Assembly (NCBI GenBank): GCA_018971625.1
Contig: JAGXAJ010000031.1
Location: 1-43,276 of the forward strand
Source: Pseudomonadota bacterium
GTDB taxonomy: Bacteria > Pseudomonadota > Alphaproteobacteria > Rhizobiales > Xanthobacteraceae
DNA: 43,276 nucleotides
Reading direction: 5' to 3'
In this document: positions 24,909-33,045 of the stretch, one piece after another
How the letters are laid out: every line of letters begins with the position of its first letter
Numbering within the stretch: the first letter of the stretch is position 1
The notes under the pieces: model-generated
Told to the model about the DNA's origin: nothing
What the model saw: only the letters and a program-made list of their open reading frames with translations
Database searches by the model: none
Position numbers and translations under genes: made by a program

Positions 24909-27809
24909 CTACAGCAATTGCCGCTGGGCAAAGGAGGCGAAGATTCCTGGTGTCGTGCTGAGTTCCGCATACTTTCCGGCCTGCACGATCTTGCCGTCGA
25001 CGATCACGACGATGCGGTCCGCCTGACGCACGGTGCTCAGCCGATGCGCGATGACGATCCGCGTCACATTGAGATTGCCGAGCGAAGCGCTGACGATCGC
25101 CTGCGTCTGGTTGTCGAGCGCGCTGGTGGCCTCGTCGAACAACAGAATGCGGGGACGGCGGGCGACCGCACGCGCGATCATGATCCGTTGCCGCTGTCCT
25201 CCGGACAGCGTGTTCACGCCTTCGGAAACCACGGTATGCATACCCATCGGCATGTCCTTGATGTCCGCGTCAAGGCCGGCGAGCCGCGCGGCTTCCCATG
25301 CCTGATCGAGCGGCAGTTGCACGCCGCCGCAGATATTCTCGTAGATGCTGCCGTTGGCGAGCCGCGCGTTCTGCAGCACGACGCCAAACTGGCGACGCAC
25401 CGCGCTGATGTCGAGCGTATCGATGGCCTTGCCGTCGAGGAACACGGCGCCGGATTCCGGCTTTTCGAAACCCAGCAGCAGCCGGAACAGCGAGGATTTT
25501 CCACTGCCCGACGGGCCGACGATGGCGACATATTCGCCCTGCGCGATCCTCAAGCTGACATTATCGAGCACGGGCGGACCGCTCGGCACATAGCGGAACG
25601 TCAGGCGGGACAACTCAATCGCCCCCGACAACTCTCCCGGTGACTTGCGATCTTCGGATATCTCGGTGACGCCGGAAATCAATGGCTGCAGCCGCCGTAG
25701 ATGGGGGATTGCGATCAGCCCCTCGCTGACGCCCACCGCCCAAGAGCCGACCGATCCCATCGATTGCCCGAACGCGGCGAAAAAGGCCAGAAAGCCGCCG
25801 ACGTCCAGCAACAGTTTGCTGTTCATGAACGTGGCCGCCGCGAATATGATCAACGTAGCGATGGTCGAAAACGCCGACTCAAAAACGCCGAGCACGTTGG
25901 CGGCATGCTGGGAAGCGATGAAATACTGCTTCTGGGCCGCAAACTGTCTCGACCACACCGCCAGCGCGCGGGCCATCGCCGAAGCGACACGGAGCTTGCC
26001 TACCCCCGAAATAAGCTGCAGCACGAAACCGCCGATCTTGCCCTGCAGGTTGAAGTGTCGGGTTTCGTGATAAAGCCGTATCGCACTGGTGGCGACGATC
26101 AAGAACGCCCTGAACATTGTGAGCAATGTTGCGATCAACCCGAGCTTGAGATCGTAATAAAGCATCAGGCCGATGCTGAACCAGCAAAACAGCCCGGCCA
26201 TCATCCCGCGCAGCGCGCGACCGGTGAAGATGCGCCGCGCAGTGTCGACCCCCATCGAGCGGTCGACGAAATCGCCGACCGTGTATTCGCGGAACAGGGA
26301 CGCCGGCAACCTGAGCAGGCGGTCGATCACGGCGGCTTGCAGCCGCCAGTCGATCAGGCCCTCGACCCTGAGCGTCGCCATCGCCTGTATCGCCTGCACG
26401 CCGGCCATCGATATCGCGGTCACGACAAGCGCGAGGGCGCAAAATGCAAGCTGGTCGAGTTCGGTCCGCGGGATGACGGAATTGATCAGGACGTTGGTGA
26501 TGAATGGCGTCACCAACGACAGCGCGCCGATCATGCCGACGGCCAGCACAATCCGGCCGCCATTGCCTCTCGAGTGACGATACGAAAAAGCGGCCAGATC
26601 GCGGAATCCAAGCGGGCGCGCCGGCAGCGCCGGGTAGAACGTGACGGCTTCGGGGGCGAGTTCCATGGCCAGCGACCGGTCGAGCGCACGGTGCGTTCCC
26701 GTCGCCGGCTCGATCATGGTGTAACCGCGGCGACGGCCTGCGCCCCGCAGCAATGCAACCGGATGGCGTTGCTCGCCATACCAGGCCAGCAATGGACCGA
26801 CATCCTGCGTCCACCAATCGCCGCGCAACAATGTCCGGCGAACCCGCAGTCGCGCGATCCTGGCGATCTCGATCACGTCGACGAAGTCGTGGCGCGCCGG
26901 CGCCGGCCGCGGCGAGGCGACAAACGGCGATCGCACGGCTTCCGCGACGATCTGGCAAGCAGCAAGCAATGGATCAGACGGATCGGCCTGGAGCGCCGTG
27001 CGGTCGTGCCGTCGCATCACGATCGCCGAGAGGCGGTCGAAGGTTTCAAACGTCTGCAACGTCATCAGTTCGTTGCGACGGACCAGACGCTGCGCTTCGC
27101 GCCCGCCATCGCGCGCCAGATAGTCGCGAATGCCGGCGATGACGCCGAGCCGGAATTGATCGACGGCGCGCCACAACGTTTCCGTATCCGGCATGTCGGT
27201 AGTGCCGACGGCAGCACATGGAGACGGCCCGGCTTCCAGCCACATCCCGGATGTCAGGGGCAGTGGGGGGCCGCCTGCAGCGAAAACCGGCCCAAGCCCC
27301 ATCAGCCGGGCGGACCCCGTCTGCAGCGAAACCCAAACGATATTGCGCGCCGGTCCGCGACGCCGTTCGCCGGACGGAATCTCTTCGACCGACCTGACTT
27401 CCGGCACTTCCCAGCTTGGATTGGTGCCCGCCATCAGCCTGGTCAGCCGCACGATCCAGCCGACGACCAGATCGGTCGCGACTTCCCGGCGCGGCATGAG
27501 CAATGCTTCAGCGCCGGGACCGCCGACAGCGATCACCCGAATCCGCGTGCCCGGACCGTCGACGGTGTCCTGCAGGTCGAGAGCGATCTCGCCGGCTTCA
27601 ACCCGAAACAAATGGTGCCGGACGCCTTCGTCATACCCTTGGGCGATGCCGACCGCGAAGACATCGACGTGCCCTGCCGTGACCTGCAGCGCATGGTCGC
27701 GATTGTCGAGGAGTTGCGGATGGCGGCCGTCGAGCACGATGCGTATCGACAAAGAACCGGTCGCGCCTTGATCGGCCGCGGCCGTCCGCTGGAGGAGGCT
27801 TTCGTTCAT
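24909..27809 (-). CDS. NHLM-type bacteriocin ABC transporter, permease/ATP-binding subunit
   Basis: 966 aa: an N-terminal soluble region of about 380 residues without C39 catalytic residues, six transmembrane helices (about 420-720; for example GNGGRIVLAVGMIGALSLVT), then an ABC domain with Walker A GPSGSGKSS (about 763), LSGGQRQR (about 867), Walker B ILLFDEATSALD and the H-loop AHRLSTVR. This long-N-terminus architecture is that of the second ABC protein of NHLM (nitrile-hydratase-leader microcin) export systems, which are built as HlyD protein / peptidase-ABC / ABC. The start ATG overlaps the stop of the peptidase-ABC gene (ATGA, 27806-27809), indicating translational coupling. It is expected to form a heteromeric exporter in the inner membrane. 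Confidence 0.9.
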   Translation of the reverse strand: MNESLLQRTAAADQGATGSLSIRIVLDGRHPQLLDNRDHALQVTAGHVDVFAVGIAQGYDEGVRHHLFRVEAGEIALDLQDTVDGPGTRIRVIAVGGPGAEALLMPRREVATDLVVGWIVRLTRLMAGTNPSWEVPEVRSVEEIPSGERRRGPARNIVWVSLQTGSARLMGLGPVFAAGGPPLPLTSGMWLEAGPSPCAAVGTTDMPDTETLWRAVDQFRLGVIAGIRDYLARDGGREAQRLVRRNELMTLQTFETFDRLSAIVMRRHDRTALQADPSDPLLAACQIVAEAVRSPFVASPRPAPARHDFVDVIEIARIARLRVRRTLLRGDWWTQDVGPLLAWYGEQRHPVALLRGAGRRRGYTMIEPATGTHRALDRSLAMELAPEAVTFYPALPARPLGFRDLAAFSYRHSRGNGGRIVLAVGMIGALSLVTPFITNVLINSVIPRTELDQLAFCALALVVTAISMAGVQAIQAMATLRVEGLIDWRLQAAVIDRLLRLPASLFREYTVGDFVDRSMGVDTARRIFTGRALRGMMAGLFCWFSIGLMLYYDLKLGLIATLLTMFRAFLIVATSAIRLYHETRHFNLQGKIGGFVLQLISGVGKLRVASAMARALAVWSRQFAAQKQYFIASQHAANVLGVFESAFSTIATLIIFAAATFMNSKLLLDVGGFLAFFAAFGQSMGSVGSWAVGVSEGLIAIPHLRRLQPLISGVTEISEDRKSPGELSGAIELSRLTFRYVPSGPPVLDNVSLRIAQGEYVAIVGPSGSGKSSLFRLLLGFEKPESGAVFLDGKAIDTLDISAVRRQFGVVLQNARLANGSIYENICGGVQLPLDQAWEAARLAGLDADIKDMPMGMHTVVSEGVNTLSGGQRQRIMIARAVARRPRILLFDEATSALDNQTQAIVSASLGNLNVTRIVIAHRLSTVRQADRIVVIVDGKIVQAGKYAELSTTPGIFASFAQRQLL

Positions 27810-30025
27810 TCCTGGGCCACGAGTTTGGCATAGGCGCCCTGAAGCGCCATCAGTTGTTCATGGGTGCCCCGCTCGACGATCTTGCCCTGCTGCAGCAGAA
27901 TGATTTCGTCGCAGTCGCGGATCGTGCTCAAGCGATGCGCGATGATGATGCAGGTGCAGCCGCGGCGGCGCAGGCTGTCGTCGATGGCTTTTTCGGTGAT
28001 CGGGTCCAACGCGCCGGTCGCTTCGTCAAGCACGATGACCGACGGATTGGAAACCAGGGCCCGGGCGATTTCGATGCGCTGGCGCTGACCGCCACTGAAA
28101 TTGCTGCCGCCCTCGTTGACATAACAGTCGTAATTTCCGGCCCGCGCCGCGATATCCTCGTGGATCGCCGCATCCCGCAAGGCCTGCGACAGGTCGGCTT
28201 CGGTAGCTGTCGCGTCCCATAGCGTGAGATTGTCGCGCGCGGTGCCCTCGAACAGGAAGACGTCCTGATCGACATAGGCGATCGAATTGGCGAATACCTG
28301 CGGCGGAATCTCCGGCAAGGTCCATCCGTCGATGCGGATTTCGCCGGACCATGGCCGGTACAATCCGCAAATCAGCTTGGCCAGCGTCGACTTTCCGCTG
28401 CCGGAGGCGCCGACCAGCGCGATCCTGGCGCCCGGTGGCACGGTGATGGAAAGGTCGGCCAGCAATGGCGGCTCGAGCACGGAGTAGCCGAACTGGACGT
28501 TGTGAAGCTCGACCCTGCCGGCAAGCTTGGGCGGGAAACGATCCGTGGCGATGGCTTTGCCGGAATCGTCGACAGGATAATTGTAGACGTCCTCGAGACG
28601 TTCGAGCGCGCCCTTGATGGTCTGAAAACTTCCGACGTAATTCACGAGTTCGTTGACCGGCTCGGAAAAGCTCGCCACCAGCGACTGGAACGCGATCAGG
28701 CTTCCCAGCGTCAGCGAGCCCTCGATCACGCGCAGACCGCCAAAGCCCAGGATTGCTGCAACGGTCAACCCGGAGAACAGCGTCGGCATCAAATCGAGCA
28801 TCGCCGAGGAGACCCCGAGCTCCTGCTCCGCGTTGAGGGCCTTGGCCTGGATGCCGGCCCATTGGCCGAAGGCCTCGTCTTCCAGTCCGCTGGCCTTGAG
28901 CGTTTCGATGGTGCGCACGGCGCTCACGGTGGCGCCGATCAGCTTGCCGCGCTCGATCGTCAGGCTGCGGCTGACGTCCTGCCGCCGATCGCCCATCAAT
29001 CTCAGCGCCAGCACGTTCATCAGCGACATGCCGACGCCAAGCGCCGCCAGCGGAAGATCATAGATCGCCATCGCGGCGGCGAAAAAAACGATCGATGTCA
29101 GGTTAAGCGCGTTGGCCGCGATCCCGTTTGAGAGCAACCGGGCGATCTGCTCGTTGGCGGACACCCGGCTTGCCACATCGCCGGCATGGCGCTGGGTGAA
29201 GAACTCGACCGGCAGTGCCATGACGTGCCAGAGAAAACGGCTGATCATGACCACGGCGAGCTTGGTTTGCAGCCGCAACAACAGCGACTGGCGCACCATG
29301 GTCAGGATGGCGCGGAACGCTGCGGTGATGGCCATGCCGATCAGCAACGGAACGAGCCAGTTCGAGGCGTGCCGGATCAGAATATCGTCGACGAAGATCT
29401 TGGAAAATCCCGCGACCACGATGCTGGGCACCACCAGCGCGAGGCTTACGACCACGAGAAGCCCGACCGCCGTCCTCGAACCACGCAATTCGCGCAGCAG
29501 CAGCCGCAATCCCCTGGGTTCGCTACCCAGTTTCACGAACGATTCGGTGCGCTCCATGGTGAGCACGACGCCAGTGAACGCGAGATCGAGTTCGGCCATG
29601 TCGATCCGCCGCCGCCCGAGCGCGGGATCGTTGATATAGACGCGGTCGCCGTCGATGCCTTCCAGCACCACGAAGTGGTTGAAGTTCCAGTGAATGATGC
29701 AGGGCATCGGCATTTCGTGCAACGTCGAGGGCTCCTTGCGAAAACCCTTCGCCGACAGGCCGAAGCTGCGTGCCGCCCTGACGATGTTGCTGGCCTTGCT
29801 GCCGTCCCGCGAGACGCCGCAGGCGGTGCGTAGTTGCTCCAGCGGAATCCAGGCGCCGTAATAGGCAAGCACGATGGCCAGTGTCGCCGCGCCGCATTCG
29901 GAGGCCTCCATCTGCAGGATCGTCGGCGTCCGCGTCACGGCCTTGCGCCAGAAACGCCCGCGAGCGCGCCGCGGCGACAGGCGCATCTGTTCCGAAGCCG
30001 GCGAAGTCAGGGATGGATCACTCAA
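27806..30025 (-). CDS. NHLM-type C39 peptidase / ABC exporter
   Basis: 739 aa peptidase-containing ABC transporter. The C39 domain (about 30-155) has Q38, C44 (LQMEASECGAATLA), H117 (NFNHFVVLEG) and D133 (YINDPA): a complete catalytic set, so it should cut leader peptides after a double glycine. Transmembrane helices (about 180-460) follow, then an ABC domain with GASGSGKST, FSGGQRQR, VIVLDEATGALD and AHRLSTIRD. The TTG at 30025 overlaps the end of the membrane-fusion gene by eight bases; an ATG 13 codons in is an alternative start. The peptidase would mature and export the GG-leader peptide encoded at 32358-32480, if my reading of that ORF is right. Confidence 0.92.
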   Translation of the reverse strand: MSDPSLTSPASEQMRLSPRRARGRFWRKAVTRTPTILQMEASECGAATLAIVLAYYGAWIPLEQLRTACGVSRDGSKASNIVRAARSFGLSAKGFRKEPSTLHEMPMPCIIHWNFNHFVVLEGIDGDRVYINDPALGRRRIDMAELDLAFTGVVLTMERTESFVKLGSEPRGLRLLLRELRGSRTAVGLLVVVSLALVVPSIVVAGFSKIFVDDILIRHASNWLVPLLIGMAITAAFRAILTMVRQSLLLRLQTKLAVVMISRFLWHVMALPVEFFTQRHAGDVASRVSANEQIARLLSNGIAANALNLTSIVFFAAAMAIYDLPLAALGVGMSLMNVLALRLMGDRRQDVSRSLTIERGKLIGATVSAVRTIETLKASGLEDEAFGQWAGIQAKALNAEQELGVSSAMLDLMPTLFSGLTVAAILGFGGLRVIEGSLTLGSLIAFQSLVASFSEPVNELVNYVGSFQTIKGALERLEDVYNYPVDDSGKAIATDRFPPKLAGRVELHNVQFGYSVLEPPLLADLSITVPPGARIALVGASGSGKSTLAKLICGLYRPWSGEIRIDGWTLPEIPPQVFANSIAYVDQDVFLFEGTARDNLTLWDATATEADLSQALRDAAIHEDIAARAGNYDCYVNEGGSNFSGGQRQRIEIARALVSNPSVIVLDEATGALDPITEKAIDDSLRRRGCTCIIIAHRLSTIRDCDEIILLQQGKIVERGTHEQLMALQGAYAKLVAQE

Positions 30026-31283
30026 TTCCAGTCAACCGCTTCATGATCGGCACCACCATATCGATCGGACGTTGCTTTCGCGTGGTAATTTCTGCCCGGA
30101 TGAGCGTCCCGCTGGTGAGGCGAATGGCGGGCCCCTGTCCGACCGCCCAGCGATAGCCGCTGACGGTGCTGGCGTCCTGTACGAGCCTGATCTTCGCTGC
30201 ATAGGACGGTCCGTCATGCGCGAAGCGGTTGACGAGATTGTCGTTGTGCAGCACCGCCGCCATGCCCTGGGGCGTGATCGGAAATTCCGAGACCGTCACC
30301 ACGGTGCCGATCATGGTGCCGAACTCCTCGCGCTTCACGGTGCTGGGCTCGACGCGAACTTCCATGCCGGGTTTGACGTTCTTGCCGCTTTCGGCCGGGA
30401 TGTAGACCAGCGCATCGAGCTTGCTGCCTTCGCTTTCGATGACGGCCACCGGCGTGCCGACCGCAAGCACCGAGCCCGCGGATATCTTGATTTCAAGCAC
30501 ACGCCCCTCCATCGGGCTGATCACCTGGGTGTTCTGGCTCAGCATCTCGGCCGTGCTGTCCATTTGCCGGCGGGCCTCATTGAGCGTGAATTGCGATTGC
30601 TCGAGGTCGTGGTCGCGTTGCGTCTCCAGGTCCATCTTCTGCGATCGCAGCTTCAGTATTTCGTTCTGGGTGTCCTCCTTGCGCTGCTGCGCATCGGCGA
30701 GCTCGTGACGGCGATCCTCGAGATTGCGCCGCGTGGTGTATCCCTTGGCCAGCAAATCCTCGAGCGTCTTGACGTCGGAGGTCAGGTATTCGATGCGCTG
30801 ATCGGTCGCCTTGATGACCTGGTTGAACGCCGCCTCGAGTTTCGCAAAGTTCTGGCCCTTGGCCGCGAGCTCGCGCTGAACTTTCGCGGTCAGGTCGTTA
30901 TATTCGCGCTCGCGTTCGTGAAACACCTCGACCGCGCTGGCGTGGCGCTGCTCGATGTCGGTCTGGACGATCCGGGCGATCTGCTGGCCGCGTGCGACAT
31001 GATCACCGACCGAAACATCGATCGCCGAGAGCCGTCCCGCCGCGGCCGAGACCGCATCGACGACACGGCCGCCGCCGCTGATCAGAATTCCCTCGCCCGC
31101 CGCGCGGGTGGGAACGCGGCCGAGGAACCCCCAGGTGAGCGCGGCCACCAGCGCCACACACATGACGACGATCAGAATCCAGTCCGACAATTTGGTAATG
31201 CCGACCAGATGGTCAAGCTGCTCCGGCGATGCGGCTCGCTGCAACGCGATGGCGCGAAATGTCCGCTGCGACAGCTCGCTCAC
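30018..31283 (-). CDS. NHLM-type HlyD membrane fusion protein
   Basis: 421 aa. One transmembrane helix near residues 33-56 (LSDWILIVVMCVALVAALTW), a lipoyl/barrel half-motif (GRVVDAVSAAAGRLSAIDVS), a long coiled coil (about 100-240, rich in Glu, Gln and Arg) and a second barrel half (VISPMEGRVLEIKISAGSVL). This is the HlyD family periplasmic adaptor and first gene of the three-gene exporter operon. The GTG start at 31283 has GGAG six bases upstream. No outer-membrane TolC partner is encoded here, so a housekeeping one would be used. Confidence 0.9.
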   Translation of the reverse strand: MSELSQRTFRAIALQRAASPEQLDHLVGITKLSDWILIVVMCVALVAALTWGFLGRVPTRAAGEGILISGGGRVVDAVSAAAGRLSAIDVSVGDHVARGQQIARIVQTDIEQRHASAVEVFHEREREYNDLTAKVQRELAAKGQNFAKLEAAFNQVIKATDQRIEYLTSDVKTLEDLLAKGYTTRRNLEDRRHELADAQQRKEDTQNEILKLRSQKMDLETQRDHDLEQSQFTLNEARRQMDSTAEMLSQNTQVISPMEGRVLEIKISAGSVLAVGTPVAVIESEGSKLDALVYIPAESGKNVKPGMEVRVEPSTVKREEFGTMIGTVVTVSEFPITPQGMAAVLHNDNLVNRFAHDGPSYAAKIRLVQDASTVSGYRWAVGQGPAIRLTSGTLIRAEITTRKQRPIDMVVPIMKRLTGIE

Positions 31284-31551
31284 CCTCCGCTCCTCCGGTT
31301 CGCGGTCAAACCGCTGACGAACTGACTGGGTGCGCAGAAAGGATTCTGCCGGAAAAGCTCACCCCTGCCTTTGGATTTCGGATAATACACAAAAGACGAT
31401 GCCGAACAACCAAATGGGCGCCGCTCGAAATCCGCCGCACACGCGTCGACGATGGCCCTTGCCGGAAAGACCTGCCTGGATCGTCCGCCCTAGCGAAACA
31501 ACGCCGGCCGCGCTAAGCTCGATCGGCGCGTTTTTTCGAGGTTGATCTGAA

Positions 31552-32145
31552 ATGGCCCCGACCAGCATCAGGAAGCTCGCCCTGATATTTGCCCGGTGCG
31601 GAGCGGCTGGCTCCGGCCGATGGATGAAACGACGATCCATCGCCCGCGCCCGTTCTGGAAAGCGCTGCCGATGGCTGGCGCTGCCTGGACTTGCTCTCGT
31701 CCTGCTGGCGCCGGCCGCCTCCCATGGCGGCGTCATCAGCGACAGCGACCTGCGCAAGGTCGAGGGCATCAAGCCGCTGTTTGTCACCCTGATGGGCGAT
31801 CTGGTGCAGGCGTCCAAGCGCGCCGACCTTGCCAGCGCCGATGCGGAGTGCGTCAGGTCGACGATCCGGGAGTTGATGCAGATTTCCGACGAGCTTTCGA
31901 GCTACGAATATCTGATCACGATGGAAAAGGACATGAACGACTTCGGCGATCACAATCCGATGCAGGATGTCATCAAATTCGCGATCGACAAATCCAACGC
32001 CATCCTGACCAGCGAGCGAAAGCGGCTGGTTCAGCTCTCGGATCAGTGCACGCATTTTCCCGTGTCGTCAGCAAAGACCCATGAGGCGCTGCAATTCATC
32101 GACACCACCACCGGAATTCTGCAATCGATTCATCCGCAGCTCTGA
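31552..32145 (+). CDS. exported hypothetical protein, 197 aa
   Basis: Starts MAPTSIRKLALIFARCG; an arginine-rich stretch then leads into a signal-like hydrophobic segment WLALPGLALVLLAPAASHGG (about 42-60) and a helical mature part containing VEGIKPLFVTLMGDLVQASK and three cysteines in all. GAGG lies ten bases before the ATG at 31552; the ATG at 31624 would give a more typical signal-peptide length but has no ribosome binding site. No family recognised. It lies on the opposite strand between the exporter operon and the proposed GG peptide, and ends at a strong terminator. A role in the peptide system, such as immunity or a periplasmic helper, is possible but unsupported. Confidence 0.68.
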   Translation: MAPTSIRKLALIFARCGAAGSGRWMKRRSIARARSGKRCRWLALPGLALVLLAPAASHGGVISDSDLRKVEGIKPLFVTLMGDLVQASKRADLASADAECVRSTIRELMQISDELSSYEYLITMEKDMNDFGDHNPMQDVIKFAIDKSNAILTSERKRLVQLSDQCTHFPVSSAKTHEALQFIDTTTGILQSIHPQL

Positions 32146-32230
32146 GCGGAAGCAAACCGGCGCGGCGCGCGAGCCGCACGGTTAGCATGTTCCCCACGGC
32201 GGCTGCGAAGTCTGAAAAAATGGGCAATGG

Positions 32231-32263
32231 AGCCACCGGCTCACCCGGCGCCGGTGGCTTTTT
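32231..32263 (+). terminator. rho-independent terminator
   Basis: AGCCACCGGC, nine bases, GCCGGTGGCT and a run of T: a 10-bp stem with a U tract on the plus strand, 86 bases after the 197-aa gene. It also lies just past the stop of the small minus-strand ORFs, where it has no T tract in their direction. Confidence 0.88.
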
Positions 32264-32283
32264 GATCCGAAAAAGAAATTCGG

Positions 32284-32361
32284 TCAGAACGGATTGAAGG
32301 CGACTTTGCCGGCACCGGCTCCGCTGCTTTGACTCCCGATCGACAGCACCGGGATTTTCAT
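32284..32361 (-). CDS. possible second short peptide, 25 aa, coupled to the GG peptide
   Basis: ATG at 32361 overlaps the stop of the upstream GG-leader ORF (ATGA). The product starts MKIPVLSIGSQSSGAGAGK and ends VAFNPF. It has no ribosome binding site of its own, so expression would need translational coupling. Glycine/serine-rich composition and an Asn-Pro-containing tail loosely echo the LNPQPLP tail of the first peptide. It may be chance: 25 codons is short. Confidence 0.35.
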   Translation of the reverse strand: MKIPVLSIGSQSSGAGAGKVAFNPF

Positions 32362-32480
32362 TCCCGGGGAAGCGGTTGCGGATTCAGTCCGCCAGATACC
32401 CGATCGAGTTCGAGATCGGAAAGGTTCTGCCGGACATCGAGGCGGGAATGGGCGGCTTGCACGGCGGTGGTTTTGGTCAT
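32358..32480 (-). CDS. candidate double-glycine leader peptide, exporter cargo (40 aa)
   Basis: ATG at 32480 preceded by AGGAG with seven bases spacing. The product starts MTKTTAVQAAHSRLDV and continues LSDLELDRVSGG, a textbook double-glycine leader (L-S-x-x-E-L-x-x-V-S-G-G) recognised by C39 peptidases, followed by a nine-residue tail LNPQPLPRE. It lies upstream of, and on the same strand as, the HlyD / C39-ABC / ABC operon, 1.07 kb away, with an opposite-strand gene between. The predicted mature peptide is tiny, so it might be a signal peptide rather than a bacteriocin, or only a leader-like decoy. I recall LNPQPLP-type tails in other small rhizobial proteins. No modification enzyme for it is obvious. 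Confidence 0.68.
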   Translation of the reverse strand: MTKTTAVQAAHSRLDVRQNLSDLELDRVSGGLNPQPLPRE

Positions 32481-32660
32481 GGTAAGCTCCTGAGGGTGAT
32501 GTCGCAGCTTTCGACGCTGCACCCGCAGGCTATCCGCACAGGCCTCACGCTTCCGTGCGGTGAGTCACATTACCGAATTCCCGAAGAGCCGTGAGGTGAA
32601 GTAGCCGACCGAAGGGGGTACGCCGCCCTTTCGCAAACCCGCAGCCGTTCGGGTGATGTT

Positions 32661-32867
32661 CTAATTTGAATTCTGAAGCTCATACCAGACGGTAACGACG
32701 ATGCAGGGATGCGTCCCGTCGTTGGGCTTCTCGGCCACGTTGGCAACAGCCGTCTCCGTTTTGATGATCGTCGGCGACCCCAGCTGATCGAGCCAGGCGT
32801 TGATCTGACCTTCAATAGTGCTCGCACTGGTGTCCATAAAGATTTTAACCTTCATTGGTCTGGGCAT
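32661..32867 (-). CDS. small hypothetical protein, 68 aa
   Basis: Starts MPRPMKVKIFMDTSASTIEG from the ATG at 32867; an in-frame GTG-like extension upstream adds seven residues. It continues INAWLDQLGSPTIIKTETAV and ends HPCIVVTVWYELQNSN. The beta-alpha-beta pattern with a terminal beta strand resembles small dodecin- or ferredoxin-fold-like proteins of unknown function found widely in bacteria. It is on the same strand as, and 180 bases upstream of, the GG-peptide ORF, so the two could be one transcript. Confidence 0.72.
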   Translation of the reverse strand: MPRPMKVKIFMDTSASTIEGQINAWLDQLGSPTIIKTETAVANVAEKPNDGTHPCIVVTVWYELQNSN

Positions 32868-33045
32868 CTTACTCGTCCGTTCTACCAAAGGTCCAAAGCC
32901 GGTCCGTCACATTAGCAAGGCAGGCGTAGCCCGCAAAGCCTTATGCAGCCGCGCTGGATTGCAGTGTACGAAAATGCAGCAGAACAACGGCTTGAAGCTT
33001 TTTCCAGCTTCTTGTGACTAGCGTAATTGGTACTTTCGTTGTCCT

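Noticed and set aside
25701..27833. 710-codon plus-strand ORF opposite the 966-aa ABC transporter
   Set aside because: Antisense shadow; rich in Arg, His, Asp and Gln with no domain, while the other strand has full ABC motifs.
29874..31325. 483-codon plus-strand ORF opposite the HlyD gene
   Set aside because: Mirror of the HlyD frame; no start signal or domain.
31508..31540. Terminator-like CGCGC ... GCGCG followed by T6 just before the 197-aa gene
   Set aside because: The stem is only five pairs with a long loop; too weak to call, though attenuation cannot be excluded.
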